NCBI RefSeq assembly: GCF_000142905.1
Contig: NW_013657667.1
Location: 73,722 to 137,721, forward strand
Reading direction: 5' to 3'
Length of the DNA: 64,000 nucleotides
DNA from: Thecamonas trahens ATCC 50062
Lineage: Eukaryota > Apusozoa > Apusomonadida > Apusomonadidae
Each line of letters starts with the position of its first letter. Within the stretch, counting starts at the first letter, position 1. Positions 21,191 through 30,304 of the stretch are shown one piece after another. A model generated the notes under the pieces. The model was given only the letters and a program-made list of their open reading frames with translations, did not search any database and was not told the origin of the DNA. The position numbers and the translations under genes were made by a program.

Positions 21191-21811
21191 AAGTCCACGT
21201 AGAGAGCTCCGAACAAGCCCCTCACCACCCCCGCCCTACCAACATTCCCCACACTCGATTGCACCTTGCCAGCTGTCTGCCAACCCGCACAGCTGTCCTG
21301 TGTGTGCCCCCTCCTCCTCCCCTTCGCCGACGCCTCACGGAGTGGCAAAAATCGTCACCATTCAGGCCAGCGCCAGGCCACGGCACACCCGAGTGGACCG
21401 CCATGGGTATACTCAATACATGTATGGATGGATGACCATGATAGGGGAGTTGGATAGACTACATAGTGGGGGGTTGGGAGGGTGGAGGGGCATGGGGCAT
21501 GCATGTACGTACAAACAGCTCTGTGAATGACATGGTGGGGGCTGACGACGACACGTGTGGCCAGCACCTCCCATTTCATTCATTCTGCAGTAGTCGCCGA
21601 TGCTAATTGGTGTGCCGCCCGCTGGCCTGGCCTCGCGCCCGCACGCAACGAGCTTTCACTATCACTCTCTTTAGCTAACCTCCATCCACCCACGCCACCG
21701 GCATCGGGTATCTCATGCCATCGCAAGGACTACGCTGTGCCTCTTTGGTATCGTGGCCGTGGGCTACAATGGCCAAGATGATCATTCCAACCGCTGTACA
21801 CACACACACAC

Positions 21812-21872
<61 letters not shown>

Positions 21873-22051
21873 CATACACACACATGCAATGGTGTGCATC
21901 GATCGTTGTCGATCCACGAGCCCATGCCTGTGGCGTGGTGACGATCAGAGCTGGCGGACTCGCACTGAACAAAGCAAAGGTAAATGGGCCCAGCCACTGG
22001 CGAGGGCAGACACCGCACCACCGCACCACCTCACCACCTTTGCTGGCAAAC
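21191..22051. repeat. Divergent intergenic region with (CA)n/(TA)n microsatellite
   Basis: Between the divergent F-BAR and SDR genes, so it should contain both promoters. Positions 21798-21850 are alternating CA, 21850-21872 are (TA)n and 21873-21884 return to CA: about 87 bases of alternating purine-pyrimidine that could form Z-DNA or a cruciform. No gene is supported. Confidence 0.7.
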
Positions 22052-23290
22052 ATGGCGGCACAGCCCATCACACTAGTCACAGGAGGTGCAGGACACCTTG
22101 GAGGTAACCTGGTTCGGGCGCTGCTTGCCCGTGGACAGGAGCGGGTACGTGCAGGGGACGGGCAAGAGTGGAGCCCGGGGATCGGAGGCGTGGCATGGCA
22201 TGGCCATACAGCAGGGTGAGACAGAGGTCATCAAGGCGATGATGGGCAATGCTGTGGATCTCACATACCAAGCCATACCAATCGATGGATGTGTCGCTGG
22301 GTCGGGGGGGGGGGGGGGGGGGGGCAGGTCCGGTGCATCATTCGCTCCGGCTCAAACAACCAGGCGCTGGAAGGGCTCGGGGTGGAGCTTGTCGAGGCTG
22401 ATCTGCGGGACGATGCTGCGGTGGAGGCAGCCGTTGCTGGTGTCGACTACGTGTACCATCTTGCGGCATTTGTCTCCATCCGGCATGGCGATCGGAAGAA
22501 CTTGTTTGACGTCAACATCGAAGGCTCGAAACGGCTGATGCAGGCGTGCCTGGCGGCGGGAGTGAAGCGGGTGGTCTACTGCTCCTCGTTTGGAGCCGTC
22601 CGCAACGTGGCCCCTGCGCCGTGCACTGAGGCGTCAACTTTCTCACCGTACGAAGAGACGACCGACTACGAGGTCTCCAAGGGCTTTGCTGAGGGCGAGG
22701 TCTTGCGGATTGCTGCCCAGGGCCTCGACGTGGTGGTGGTCAACCCGTCGGGCATCATCGGCGGGCACGACTACAAGCCGTCGCTCACCGGGCAGTCTAT
22801 TCTCGAGTTTGCCGCGGGCAACATTCGAGCGTACCCGACGGGCGGCTTTGACTTTGTCCACGTCGACTCGGTCGTCGACGGGTGCCTGGCGGCGATGGAG
22901 CGCGGCAAGACCGGCGAGCGGTACCTGCTGACGGGCGAGTGGGTGGCGATGAAGACCGTCTTTGAGTGGCTGGCCGAGTTTACCGGCAGGCCTGCGCCGT
23001 GGCTCTGCGTTCCGGGCTCGGTCATGATCCCGTTTGTGCGCGCAAAGGACTGGATCGAGCGCACCTTCTTCCCGGACGTGCTCCCGCGGTTCAACGAGAA
23101 CTCGATCCGCCTGCTCAACTGCGGCAAGTGGGCCGACCATTCCAAGGCCGAGCGCGAACTCGGCGTGGTCTTCAAGCCGACCAAGGACGCGTTCCGCGAC
23201 GCCGTCGCCTGGTTCATCGAGGTCGGCGCCATCAAGGCGCCGTCGGGCTACACCCCACCGCCGGGCTATTCGCTGCCGTCCAAGCTCTGA
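22052..23290 (+). CDS. Extended short-chain dehydrogenase (NAD-dependent epimerase/3-beta-HSD type), two exons
   Basis: Exon 1 is 22052-22144 and exon 2 is 22328-23290, for 351 residues. Exon 1 encodes the Rossmann motif TGGAGHLGGNLVRALLARG; exon 2 resumes with VRCIIRSG, so strand beta-2 is intact across the splice. Further motifs are YHLAAFVS, the CSSFGAV strand, the catalytic pair in DYEVSKGFAEGE (YxxxK) and FDFVHVDSVVDGCLAA. This is the extended SDR layout of 3-beta-hydroxysteroid dehydrogenase, dihydroflavonol reductase and nucleoside-sugar epimerase relatives, which use NAD(P) to oxidise or reduce a hydroxyl. The substrate is not predictable. The stop is about 50 bp from the stop of the winged-helix gene on the other strand. 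Confidence 0.88.
22145..22327 (+). other. Intron of the SDR gene with 21-base G run
   Basis: 183-bp phase 0 intron, GTACGT...GCAG. An uninterrupted run of 21 G (22304-22324) is followed directly by the CAG acceptor. Confidence 0.88.
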
Positions 23291-23339
23291 GCTCTGAGAG
23301 CGGCAGCCGTAAACGCACTCGCTCCTCACGCGATCTCTG

Positions 23340-25315
23340 TTACTCCATTTCGTTGAAGAACGACGGCAGCGGCTTGCCCGACGACGAGCCAAAGGCGGCG
23401 GCGGCGGCGGCCGACACAAAGTCGTCCTCCGACTGGGCTGGCGGTGACGGCGCGGCGCCGGGCGCCGGCAGCGGCACGTTGCTCACTGTGGTTTGCCAAA
23501 ACTCGAGCCATGCCGAGACGCTGCCGCGGAGCGTGGTCGACTCGGCCTCGAGCGCCGCAATCTGGGCCTCGGTCTCGGCCGAGAGCGCCTTGATTTTGGC
23601 CTCGGCTGCCTGCAGCTTGGCCTCGAGCTCGTTGGCGTGCGCCTGCGACCGGGCAATGGTCTCGGACATGTCGGCGAGGCAGACCGACGACGACGGGGGT
23701 CAACGGTGAAGATCTGCGAGTGGGCATTGAGAAAGTCGATGAGCCGCCCATTGTGGTACTGCCGGAGCTGCGCGTGGAACTCGGGTGAGAGCCGGAAGTA
23801 CAGGTCGTTGAGCTGGACCCGCCCAAACTCGGTGAGAAAGCGGACAATGTACTCGCGGAGCGTGGTGGCGTTGCGCAGGTCGGCCATACCGGCCATCTCG
23901 CCCATCGAGACGCCCGGGAGCATCGGCATGGCCGGAATCGTCTGCTTCTCCGCACGTGCCTGTGCTGCTGCTGCAGCGTGTGCCTGCGCCTGCATCTGCG
24001 CCTGCCGTTGTGCCTGCGCCTGCATCTGCGCCACGTACTGCGCCTGCTGCGCCGCCACCATCTGCGCCGCGTGCGGGTGCGGGGCTGGGGTGAACCGCGG
24101 GCCGCCGCCCTGTCGTGCCTGGTGCGCCTGCGCCTGCGCCTGCGCTTGCTGCATATGATGCATCCGCGCCTGCGCCTCGGCCTGTGCCCGCTGGCTCTCC
24201 TGCTGCTGCGCCGGTGTCATCGGCGGCCGAAATCCTTGCTGCGCCCCGGGGTGGCCGGCAAAGCCTTGGCCCGGTTGTGTAGCGGCGCGGTTGTCATACG
24301 CCTGGGCCTGGGCCTGGGCCTGGGCCTGGGGCTGGGCCTGGGGCTGGGGCTGGGCCTGGGGCTGGGCCTGGGGCTGAGTCTGGGGCTGGGCCTGGGGCTG
24401 GGCCTGGGGCTGGGCCTCTGGCTTGTCCTTGGCCTCGCCCTGGGTCTCGTTCTGGCCCCGGGCCGACGACGTGGCTGCGCCCTTGCCCGCTGCCCGCTTC
24501 TTGCGCGCCCGCACCGCCGGCCGGACAAAGTCGGCTGGCGGCGTCGTCACGCCGGTCGGCTTGAGCATCGTCCGCGAGTCCTGCTTCTTGCCGTCGGCAG
24601 TAAACGCAAACGGGTAGAGGTCAAAGACAAAGAACTTGAGCCCGCCGTGCCCGCGAAAGTACTCGCGGGCAAGCGGCGAGAGGCTCGAACCGAGGATGGC
24701 GAGCGTTGTCCCGTCCGGGTGCGTCGCCATCGCCTTGTACACGTGCGCCAGCGCCGCCTCCTCGTCCGGCACGCAAAAGAGCCCGGTCGCGCTTTCCAGA
24801 GTGTAGAACTGGGCAAATTGCGGAAATGTGAGCGCTTCGGCGATGCCGCCCTTGAGCACGTCGATGCTCGCGCGGACATCGGCCGGCACTCTGCTAAGAA
24901 GCTGGGCCGTAGTCACGCCATCAGCTCCGATCTCCACCGTGTCGAGCACCTCCTTCAGCGCGCACCCAATGGCGGTCCGCGACATGAGCGCCTTGACAAC
25001 CTTACCCGACCCGCCCTTTCCGCTGCCGCCGCCACCGCCTGCCTTACTCGCCCGCGATCTGTTGCCGCCCTTGCCGCGCCCGCCCTTGCTCCGCGCCGCC
25101 GGCGCCGCCGACCGGCCACCCACCGGCGACGACCGACCGGATGAGTTTGGCGACGGCTTGGGCGAAGCCTTTGCAGCACCCTTCCCCGATCCATCGTCCT
25201 TGCTCCCATTCCGCTCGCCCTTCTGTCCCTTGCCACCGCTCCCAGCCGGCCGTCCACCCTCTGCCGACCCCGCCTCGACCTTGCTCGCACCCTTGTTCGG
25301 ACGTGCCTTGGCCAT
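23340..25315 (-). CDS. Winged-helix-like, Q/A-rich coiled-coil protein (one-base frameshift)
   Basis: Started at the ATG at 25315 (MAKARPNKGASKVE). After a Lys/Gly/Ser-rich disordered head, three regions resemble one another and look like small winged-helix (LOTUS/Egal-1-like) modules: around residues 130-180, 190-245 (LAREYFRGHGGLKFFVFDL) and 525-580 (LYFRLSPEFHAQLRQYHNGR). Between them lie an AQPQ repeat and a long Q/A/M-rich prion-like stretch. The frame breaks at the G run 23695-23699 (one base missing); the next frame continues as DPPSSSVCLADMSETIARSQ into a coiled coil (ELEAKLQAAEAKIKALSAE) and ends at 23340, for 658 residues. Composition suggests an RNA-granule type protein. Both that and the winged-helix assignment are inference. 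Confidence 0.65.
24295..24420 (-). repeat. 12-bp coding minisatellite (AQPQ/AQAQ)
   Basis: Tandem TGGGCCTGGGGC-type 12-mers on the plus strand encode about ten AQPQ or AQAQ units on the minus strand within the Q-rich protein. Confidence 0.85.
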
Positions 25316-26285
25316 TTGTGTAAGACCTACAACATCCATACACCCATACCCACCCACATCCATACACCCATACCATATATGTATTGTGAGTATCCCCCCC
25401 CTCCCCCCTCCCTACCCGCTTCCGTGGCAGGTCGCTGACAGAAAGACCGTGGAAACACAGTTTCTACCACCACCACCACCACCACCCGCTACACACACTC
25501 TCTCTCCTTGCTAAGGAGGGAGAGGGTGGAGAGGGGGAGTGGTTGGGGAGAGCAGACACAATGTAATGTTGTGGGTGCATGGGGTATGTGGTGGGCTTAC
25601 CGTGCTAGTGAGGAGTGTGTCATACATGCCATGCTCACCGGCGTCGCGGCGGGCTGGCGGGCTGTGGTGGCCAAAAGGGCGCGACGAGCGGAAAAGAGCG
25701 ACGGTGCGCCTTCCGGCCAAAGACACGATGGACGAGCTGGAGGCGGGGGAGACGGGCAGAATCGGAGGGCAAGGAAGGATCAGATCAGATCAGAAAGACA
25801 GAGCTCATGATGGATGACCCAAACTCCAGTTGTTCTCACGTCCACCATCTCCACGGCGTGCAAGAGCGGCCGGCGAGGACCACAGCAACAACGGCGGAGA
25901 CCAGGAACGGTGCAACCTGATACCCTCACCTGCTTCATGCAGCCCTGTTCCATGGAGCATCCAATGCTCTTGCTGTATGCTCCCATGGCGACTGTCATCG
26001 TGACCGATGCCATGGTCAAGATCTTCATCGCCACCCAGAGCTGCCAGAGGTGTGCGAGATGAAACCCCCGAACCCGACCAGTAAGCCGATCCGAGTGGTT
26101 TGAGCACGAGGCATGAGGTCGTCTGTTGGCCTTAAAGACGTACCATGCGCTGGCTGTGAGCCAGTGTTTGCCTCGATATGATGACATCGGATGGCCATAG
26201 GCAGGCAGGAGGGTGTGATTGGAGTGTGATAGCGGGCGTGGGACGACACTTGGCTTGCATTGCCAGTGGAGGGGCCAAGCAGACG
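25316..26285. other. 970-bp divergent intergenic region
   Basis: Lies between the divergent winged-helix and EF-hand genes. It holds CCATACACCCA repeats (25335-25375), a C-rich tract (25396-25410) and a CACCAC repeat (25467-25485). Positions about 25790-26130 are less GC-rich and contain small open frames on both strands, one minus-strand frame having hydrophobic character. None can be called a gene. Confidence 0.45.
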
Positions 26286-28117
26286 ATGGGGGGACGGTCG
26301 TCCAAGGTGCGCAAGCTGAAGAAGAAGGAGATGAAGGAGCTTGCACAGACCACACACTGTATGTTATATGTACAATAATAATGCCTCATGAGGGGGTGAG
26401 GGTGGCAGGGGAGGGTTAAAGAGGACGTAGGAGGGTGTTGACCCCATACCCCCCCCCCCCTCTCCTTGCACCCTCCTCTTTGCCCTCTCTGACGCGCCCA
26501 CTCTGCCGCCAACGTCGGTAGTGGGGAAAGGCAGCGAGATTGGATGCCTTTCCTTCCCATTGTCACGAACCACACACACACTCTCTCTCTGTGTGTGTGT
26601 GTGTGGGTGGTGTGTGGGTGTGTGCATGTGAGGGTATTGGGGGAGGTGCGGGTGTTGGGAGGTGGGGGGGAGGAGAAGGCGGTGCGGAGGGTTTGTCGGT
26701 CTCTCCGAGCAACGTTCAAATTTGGGAAGGTGGGAGGGAGGTGAGGGAGGAGGGAGAGGAGAGGAGAGGCATGGGGATGGAGATGGGGCTGCAAGAGAAG
26801 GGAAGGTGGGTGGGTGGAACGGTNNNNNNNNNNNNNNNNNNNNNNNNNNNNNNNNNNNNNNNNNNNNNNNNNNNNNNNNNNNNNNNNNNNNNNNNNNNNN
26901 NNNNNNNNNNNNNNNNNNNNNNNNNNNNNNNNNNNNNNNNNNNNNNNNNNNNNNNNNNNNNNNNNNNNNNNNNNNNNNNNNNNNNNNNNNNNNNNNNNNN
27001 NNNNNNNNNNNNNNNNNNNNNNNNNNNNNNNNNNNNNNNNNNNNNNNNNNNNNNNNNNNNNNNNNNNNNNNNNNNNNNNNNNNNNNNNNNNNNNNNNNNN
27101 NNNNNNNNNNNNNNNNNNNNNNNNNNNNNNNNNNNNNNNNNNNNNNNNNNNNNNNNNNNNNNNNNNNNNNNNNNNNNNNNNNNNNNNNNNNNNNNNNNNN
27201 NNNNNNNNNNNNNNNNNNNNNNNNNNNNNNNNNNNNNNNNNNNNNNNNNNNNNNNNNNNNNNNNNNNNNNNNNNNNNNNNNNNNNNNNNNNNNNNNNNNN
27301 NNNNNNNNNNNNNNNNNNNNNNGGGGGGGGGAGGGCAGGGATGCATGCGCGAGGCGGAGGGGGAGGATGGGGCTTTTGCTGGCGGGGCAAGAGAGAGAGG
27401 AAGCAAAGGTGGTGATGAGGGACTCATGATGAAGATGTGGTGGGTTGGTTTGGTGGGATGGACGTAGTCTCTGCGGAAGAGCTGCTGGCGCTGTATGAGC
27501 ACTTTAAGTACATCTCGGCATCAAAAGACAACGATGGGGTCATCGATCTGGAAGAGTGGCTGCAGGCGCTGGAGCTGCGCGACTCTACCTTTTCGAGGCG
27601 AATCTTTCAGGCCTTTGATGAGGACGCCAATGGGACGATCTCGTTCAGAGAGTTTGTTCTCGGCCTCTCGGTCTTCTCACCACGAAGCACCATTGAGGAG
27701 AAGCTGGACCGTATGTTGCAAGCAGACGAGGCGAGGCGAGGCGAGGCGAGGTGAGGGAGACAGGGGAGGTGAGGGGGGAGGGGCAGCACTTACAGGAGAG
27801 AGTACGTCTTGGAACGGTGCGCAGTCTCGTTTAGGATCTATGACATCGACGGTGACGGTCACATCGACAAGGAGGAGCTGTTCCAGATTCTGAAAGCCTC
27901 ACTGCTGGAAAACTACATGATGGACCTCTCAGACGACCAAATGAGGGAACTGGTGGACAACACGTTTGCTGAGACAGACGTCAACGGCGACGGGCTCATC
28001 TCGTTTGAGGAGTATCGCGACATGGTCATCTCGCACCCAGAGATCCTCTCCAAGTTCTCGCTCAACTCGGACCTCCTTCTCCAGTCCACTCCCGGCCAAG
28101 AGTCGACCACGACATGA
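26286..28117 (+). CDS. Calcineurin B-like EF-hand protein, three exons
   Basis: Exons 26286-26358, 27468-27710 and 27825-28117 join in phase to 202 residues. The joins rebuild conserved sequence: TTHFSAEELLALYEHF at junction 1 and EEKLDLSFRIYDIDGDG at junction 2, which align without gaps to calcineurin B. It has four EF-hands: the first is degenerate (SKDNDGVIDLEE, Ser at position 1), then DEDANGTISFRE, DIDGDGHIDKEE and DVNGDGLISFEE, all with good calcium ligands. The N-terminus MGGRSS fits N-myristoylation, as in calcineurin B. It is probably a Ca2+ sensor subunit for a phosphatase or kinase. Calcineurin B itself versus the CHP/CBL relatives is unsettled, because the C-terminal half differs (SLLENYMMDLSDDQMRELVD). 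Confidence 0.88.
26359..27467 (+). other. Intron 1 of the EF-hand gene, interrupted by an assembly gap
   Basis: Phase 1 intron, GTATGT...GTAG, 1109 bp as drawn including 499 N. The known parts are G-rich on the sense strand (GGTGGGGGGGAGGAG near 26660) with GT and CACA repeats at 26572-26625. Confidence 0.75.
26824..27322. other. Assembly gap (499 N)
   Basis: Run of N inside the EF-hand gene's first intron. It is followed directly by a run of 10 G and preceded by G-rich sequence, so the assembly probably failed in a long G tract. The true length is unknown. Confidence 0.97.
27711..27824 (+). other. Intron 2 of the EF-hand gene
   Basis: 114-bp phase 1 intron, GTATGT...GCAG. It contains a tandem GGCGA pentamer (about 27727-27752) and the purine tract GGTGAGGGGGGAGGGG. 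Confidence 0.85.
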
Positions 28118-28504
28118 GAGCGCTGCAGCCCCGTGTGTTCGACCCCTGTCAGACCTTGGACCTACCTGTCGCCCACCCGCGAGCATGCCTCGCACACGCC
28201 CTCGTCGGCAACCGCAGTGCCGGAACCGATACTCTTGGTGCGTCGCTGCCTGGCTGCCCCTCCCCAGACGCAGCCCAGCCCGTTCTCCGCAGCCTTCACC
28301 TTCTTGATCTTGCACAAACACCCGACAGGTGACCCATCTCGTCTTCTTCCTTGCTCTGATTGCCTTGACTTGGCACACTTTTCGCTCACCCGACCACGAG
28401 TACTCGGTAGAAAACAGAGACACTGGCAATAGCATGGCATCTGGTGGATGGAGCACAGGCCAGGGGGGCATCGGGAGTGGTGAAGTGCCTCCGCCGTACA
28501 CCAC
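28118..28504. other. Intergenic region before the pseudokinase gene
   Basis: Tandem same-strand genes flank it. An ATG at 28434 opens a 49-codon frame (MASGGWSTGQGGIGSG) that stops at 28578-28580 and could be an upstream ORF or a mis-framed true start for the next gene. Nothing else is seen. Confidence 0.4.
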
Positions 28505-30295
28505 ATGGGTTTCGTCGACTGGTGGAGCGCCGACGAGTACGACGACGACGACGACTGGGGCGCCAGTGGGACTTGTTTAGCGAGCCTGGGCAACCATGAG
28601 CACCCGCTCGTGGTAACAGTCGCTGCCGAGGCATATCCCCCGACGGGGATGTATGTCTGTGACGTGTGCGGCGTCTCGTGCGTCGGTGGCTCCATGTTCT
28701 CCTGCCAGACCTGCACCCATGACGAGTGTCCGACCTGCCACATGGGCGGGACAGCGCTGGGCATGGCACACCCGGGCGGGATGATGATGGCGCCGGGCGG
28801 GATGATAATGGCGCCGGGAGGGATGATGATGATGCCGGGCGGGATGATGATGATGCCGGGCGGGATGGGCTGGAACCCCCCCCGCACTCGGCCCCCCGGC
28901 CCCTCCTCCGGCCCCGGCTCCGGCCCCGACCCGCGCTCCGCACTCGCACCCGCTCGTCATGTCCAACCCGGCAGAGATCTACCCGCAGACCGGCGGGCGT
29001 GGCTGTGCGATGTGTGCACGGCCCAGAGCCATGGCGGCATCATGTTCCACTGCGCGACATGCTCATATGACGAGTGCGCGGCATGCCATCGGAGTACAAC
29101 GCCGGCAGTCAGTGGCGGGCGGGCCGGTGGTCTTGTGGGCGACGCCAACGCGATCCACGACCACGAGCTCGCCCTCGTCGCCATGGCCGAGACATATGCC
29201 GCGCACGACGGCCAGTGGGGTTGCAACCTCTGTCGCCGCTACTTTGTGGGCGGCGAGGCGTATCACTGCTTCCACGGGTGCAACTTTGATGCATGCGAAG
29301 AGTGCATGGCTCGCGGCGGACGGCGGATGGGCGGCCCGGTAGAGGCGCCTGGTCCGCGCGCTACCTCGCGCGTCCGCCCGCTTCTGGCCCGCGCCGACGT
29401 GGCCATGCAGGACCTGCACCTCGGTAGGCTCCTCGGCCACTCGCAGTACAAGGACATTTTTGTCGGCGACCGCGACGGCGTGCCGCTAGCGGTGACCCGT
29501 ACCAAGGGCGGCGTGCTCCTTGGCGTCGATCCGGAGACCATGGCCGCCCTCGGTGCCCATCCGTACCTGCTCTCATACCACGGCCACGCCCAGGACAGCG
29601 ATGGCTCCGAGTACATCGCGTTTGAGCTCTGTCCTGACGGCCCACTGGAGACCTTCCTCGTTCGCGAAGGCAGTGAGTGGTCGCTAGACCTCAAGATTGT
29701 GCTTGTCCGCCAGATCGCCGCTGCCCTCGCCGCTCTCCACGCTGCCGGCGTTGTCCACGGACATCTCTCGTCGCGCAACGTCTTTGTCGATTCGCTTGCG
29801 GAGCCTGTTGTCAAGGTCGGCGACTACGGCCTGACCCAGCCGGCGACCCACCTCCCGCTGCCGGCATCAATCTCGGCGCGCGCCAAGCTTGCCCATGTCT
29901 TCGATGCGCCCGAGGTGCTCGCCGGTGGCGCGCCGAGCCCGGCGTCTGACGTCTGGCAGCTCGGTGTGGTGCTCTGGGAGGTTATGGCCAACGGCGCGCG
30001 GCCGTACTCGGGTGTGGCGGGGGTCAACGAGCTTGATCCCGCCAGCGTTGCAGCCTACCTCGCCTGCGGCGGCCGTCTTCCACCGCCACACGCTTGCTAC
30101 GCTCCGCTGTACAAGTTTATGCTCGCGTGCTGGAGCGCCGATCCGGCAGCCCGCCCGGTCTCAACCTCGCTCGAGGAGCGACTCGCAGTCCTCGCCGACG
30201 CGTACTACGCCGACCCCAACTACGTCGACGACAACGAGCTCTCAGACGACCCGGCAATCGACCTCGCAGCGCCGCCGCCGCAGACCCCGCAGTGA
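28505..30295 (+). CDS. Pseudokinase with three zinc-finger (DC1/C1-like) modules, internal frameshifts
   Basis: 596 residues as drawn. Three Cys/His modules precede a protein-kinase fold. Module 1 (about 30-80) is HEHPLV...YVCDVCG...FSCQTC..DECPTC; module 2 (165-195) is LCDVC...FHCATC..DECAACH; module 3 (215-265) is HDHELAL...WGCNLC...YHCFHGC..DACEEC. Between 1 and 2 is a GGMMMAP repeat. In the kinase domain (about 300-575) the VAIK lysine is replaced (LAVTRTK), no glycine-rich loop is visible, HRDLxxRN reads HGHLSSRN so the catalytic Asp is His, and DFG reads DYG; the C-lobe (DAPEVL, SDVWQLGVVLWEVMANGARP) is tyrosine-kinase-like. It should bind but not phosphorylate. The head of module 2 (HSHPLVMSNPAEIYPQTGG) lies in another frame between about 28885 and 28997, so two compensating shifts are likely. 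Confidence 0.75.
   Translation: MGFVDWWSADEYDDDDDWGASGTCLASLGNHEHPLVVTVAAEAYPPTGMYVCDVCGVSCVGGSMFSCQTCTHDECPTCHMGGTALGMAHPGGMMMAPGGMIMAPGGMMMMPGGMMMMPGGMGWNPPRTRPPGPSSGPGSGPDPRSALAPARHVQPGRDLPADRRAWLCDVCTAQSHGGIMFHCATCSYDECAACHRSTTPAVSGGRAGGLVGDANAIHDHELALVAMAETYAAHDGQWGCNLCRRYFVGGEAYHCFHGCNFDACEECMARGGRRMGGPVEAPGPRATSRVRPLLARADVAMQDLHLGRLLGHSQYKDIFVGDRDGVPLAVTRTKGGVLLGVDPETMAALGAHPYLLSYHGHAQDSDGSEYIAFELCPDGPLETFLVREGSEWSLDLKIVLVRQIAAALAALHAAGVVHGHLSSRNVFVDSLAEPVVKVGDYGLTQPATHLPLPASISARAKLAHVFDAPEVLAGGAPSPASDVWQLGVVLWEVMANGARPYSGVAGVNELDPASVAAYLACGGRLPPPHACYAPLYKFMLACWSADPAARPVSTSLEERLAVLADAYYADPNYVDDNELSDDPAIDLAAPPPQTPQ
28780..28868 (+). repeat. Coding GGM(M/I)M(A/M)P repeat
   Basis: Five tandem copies of a GGCGGGATGATGATG-type unit encode GGMMMAP/GGMMMMP in the pseudokinase linker. 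Confidence 0.8.
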
Positions 30296-30304
30296 ATCGG
30301 TCAA

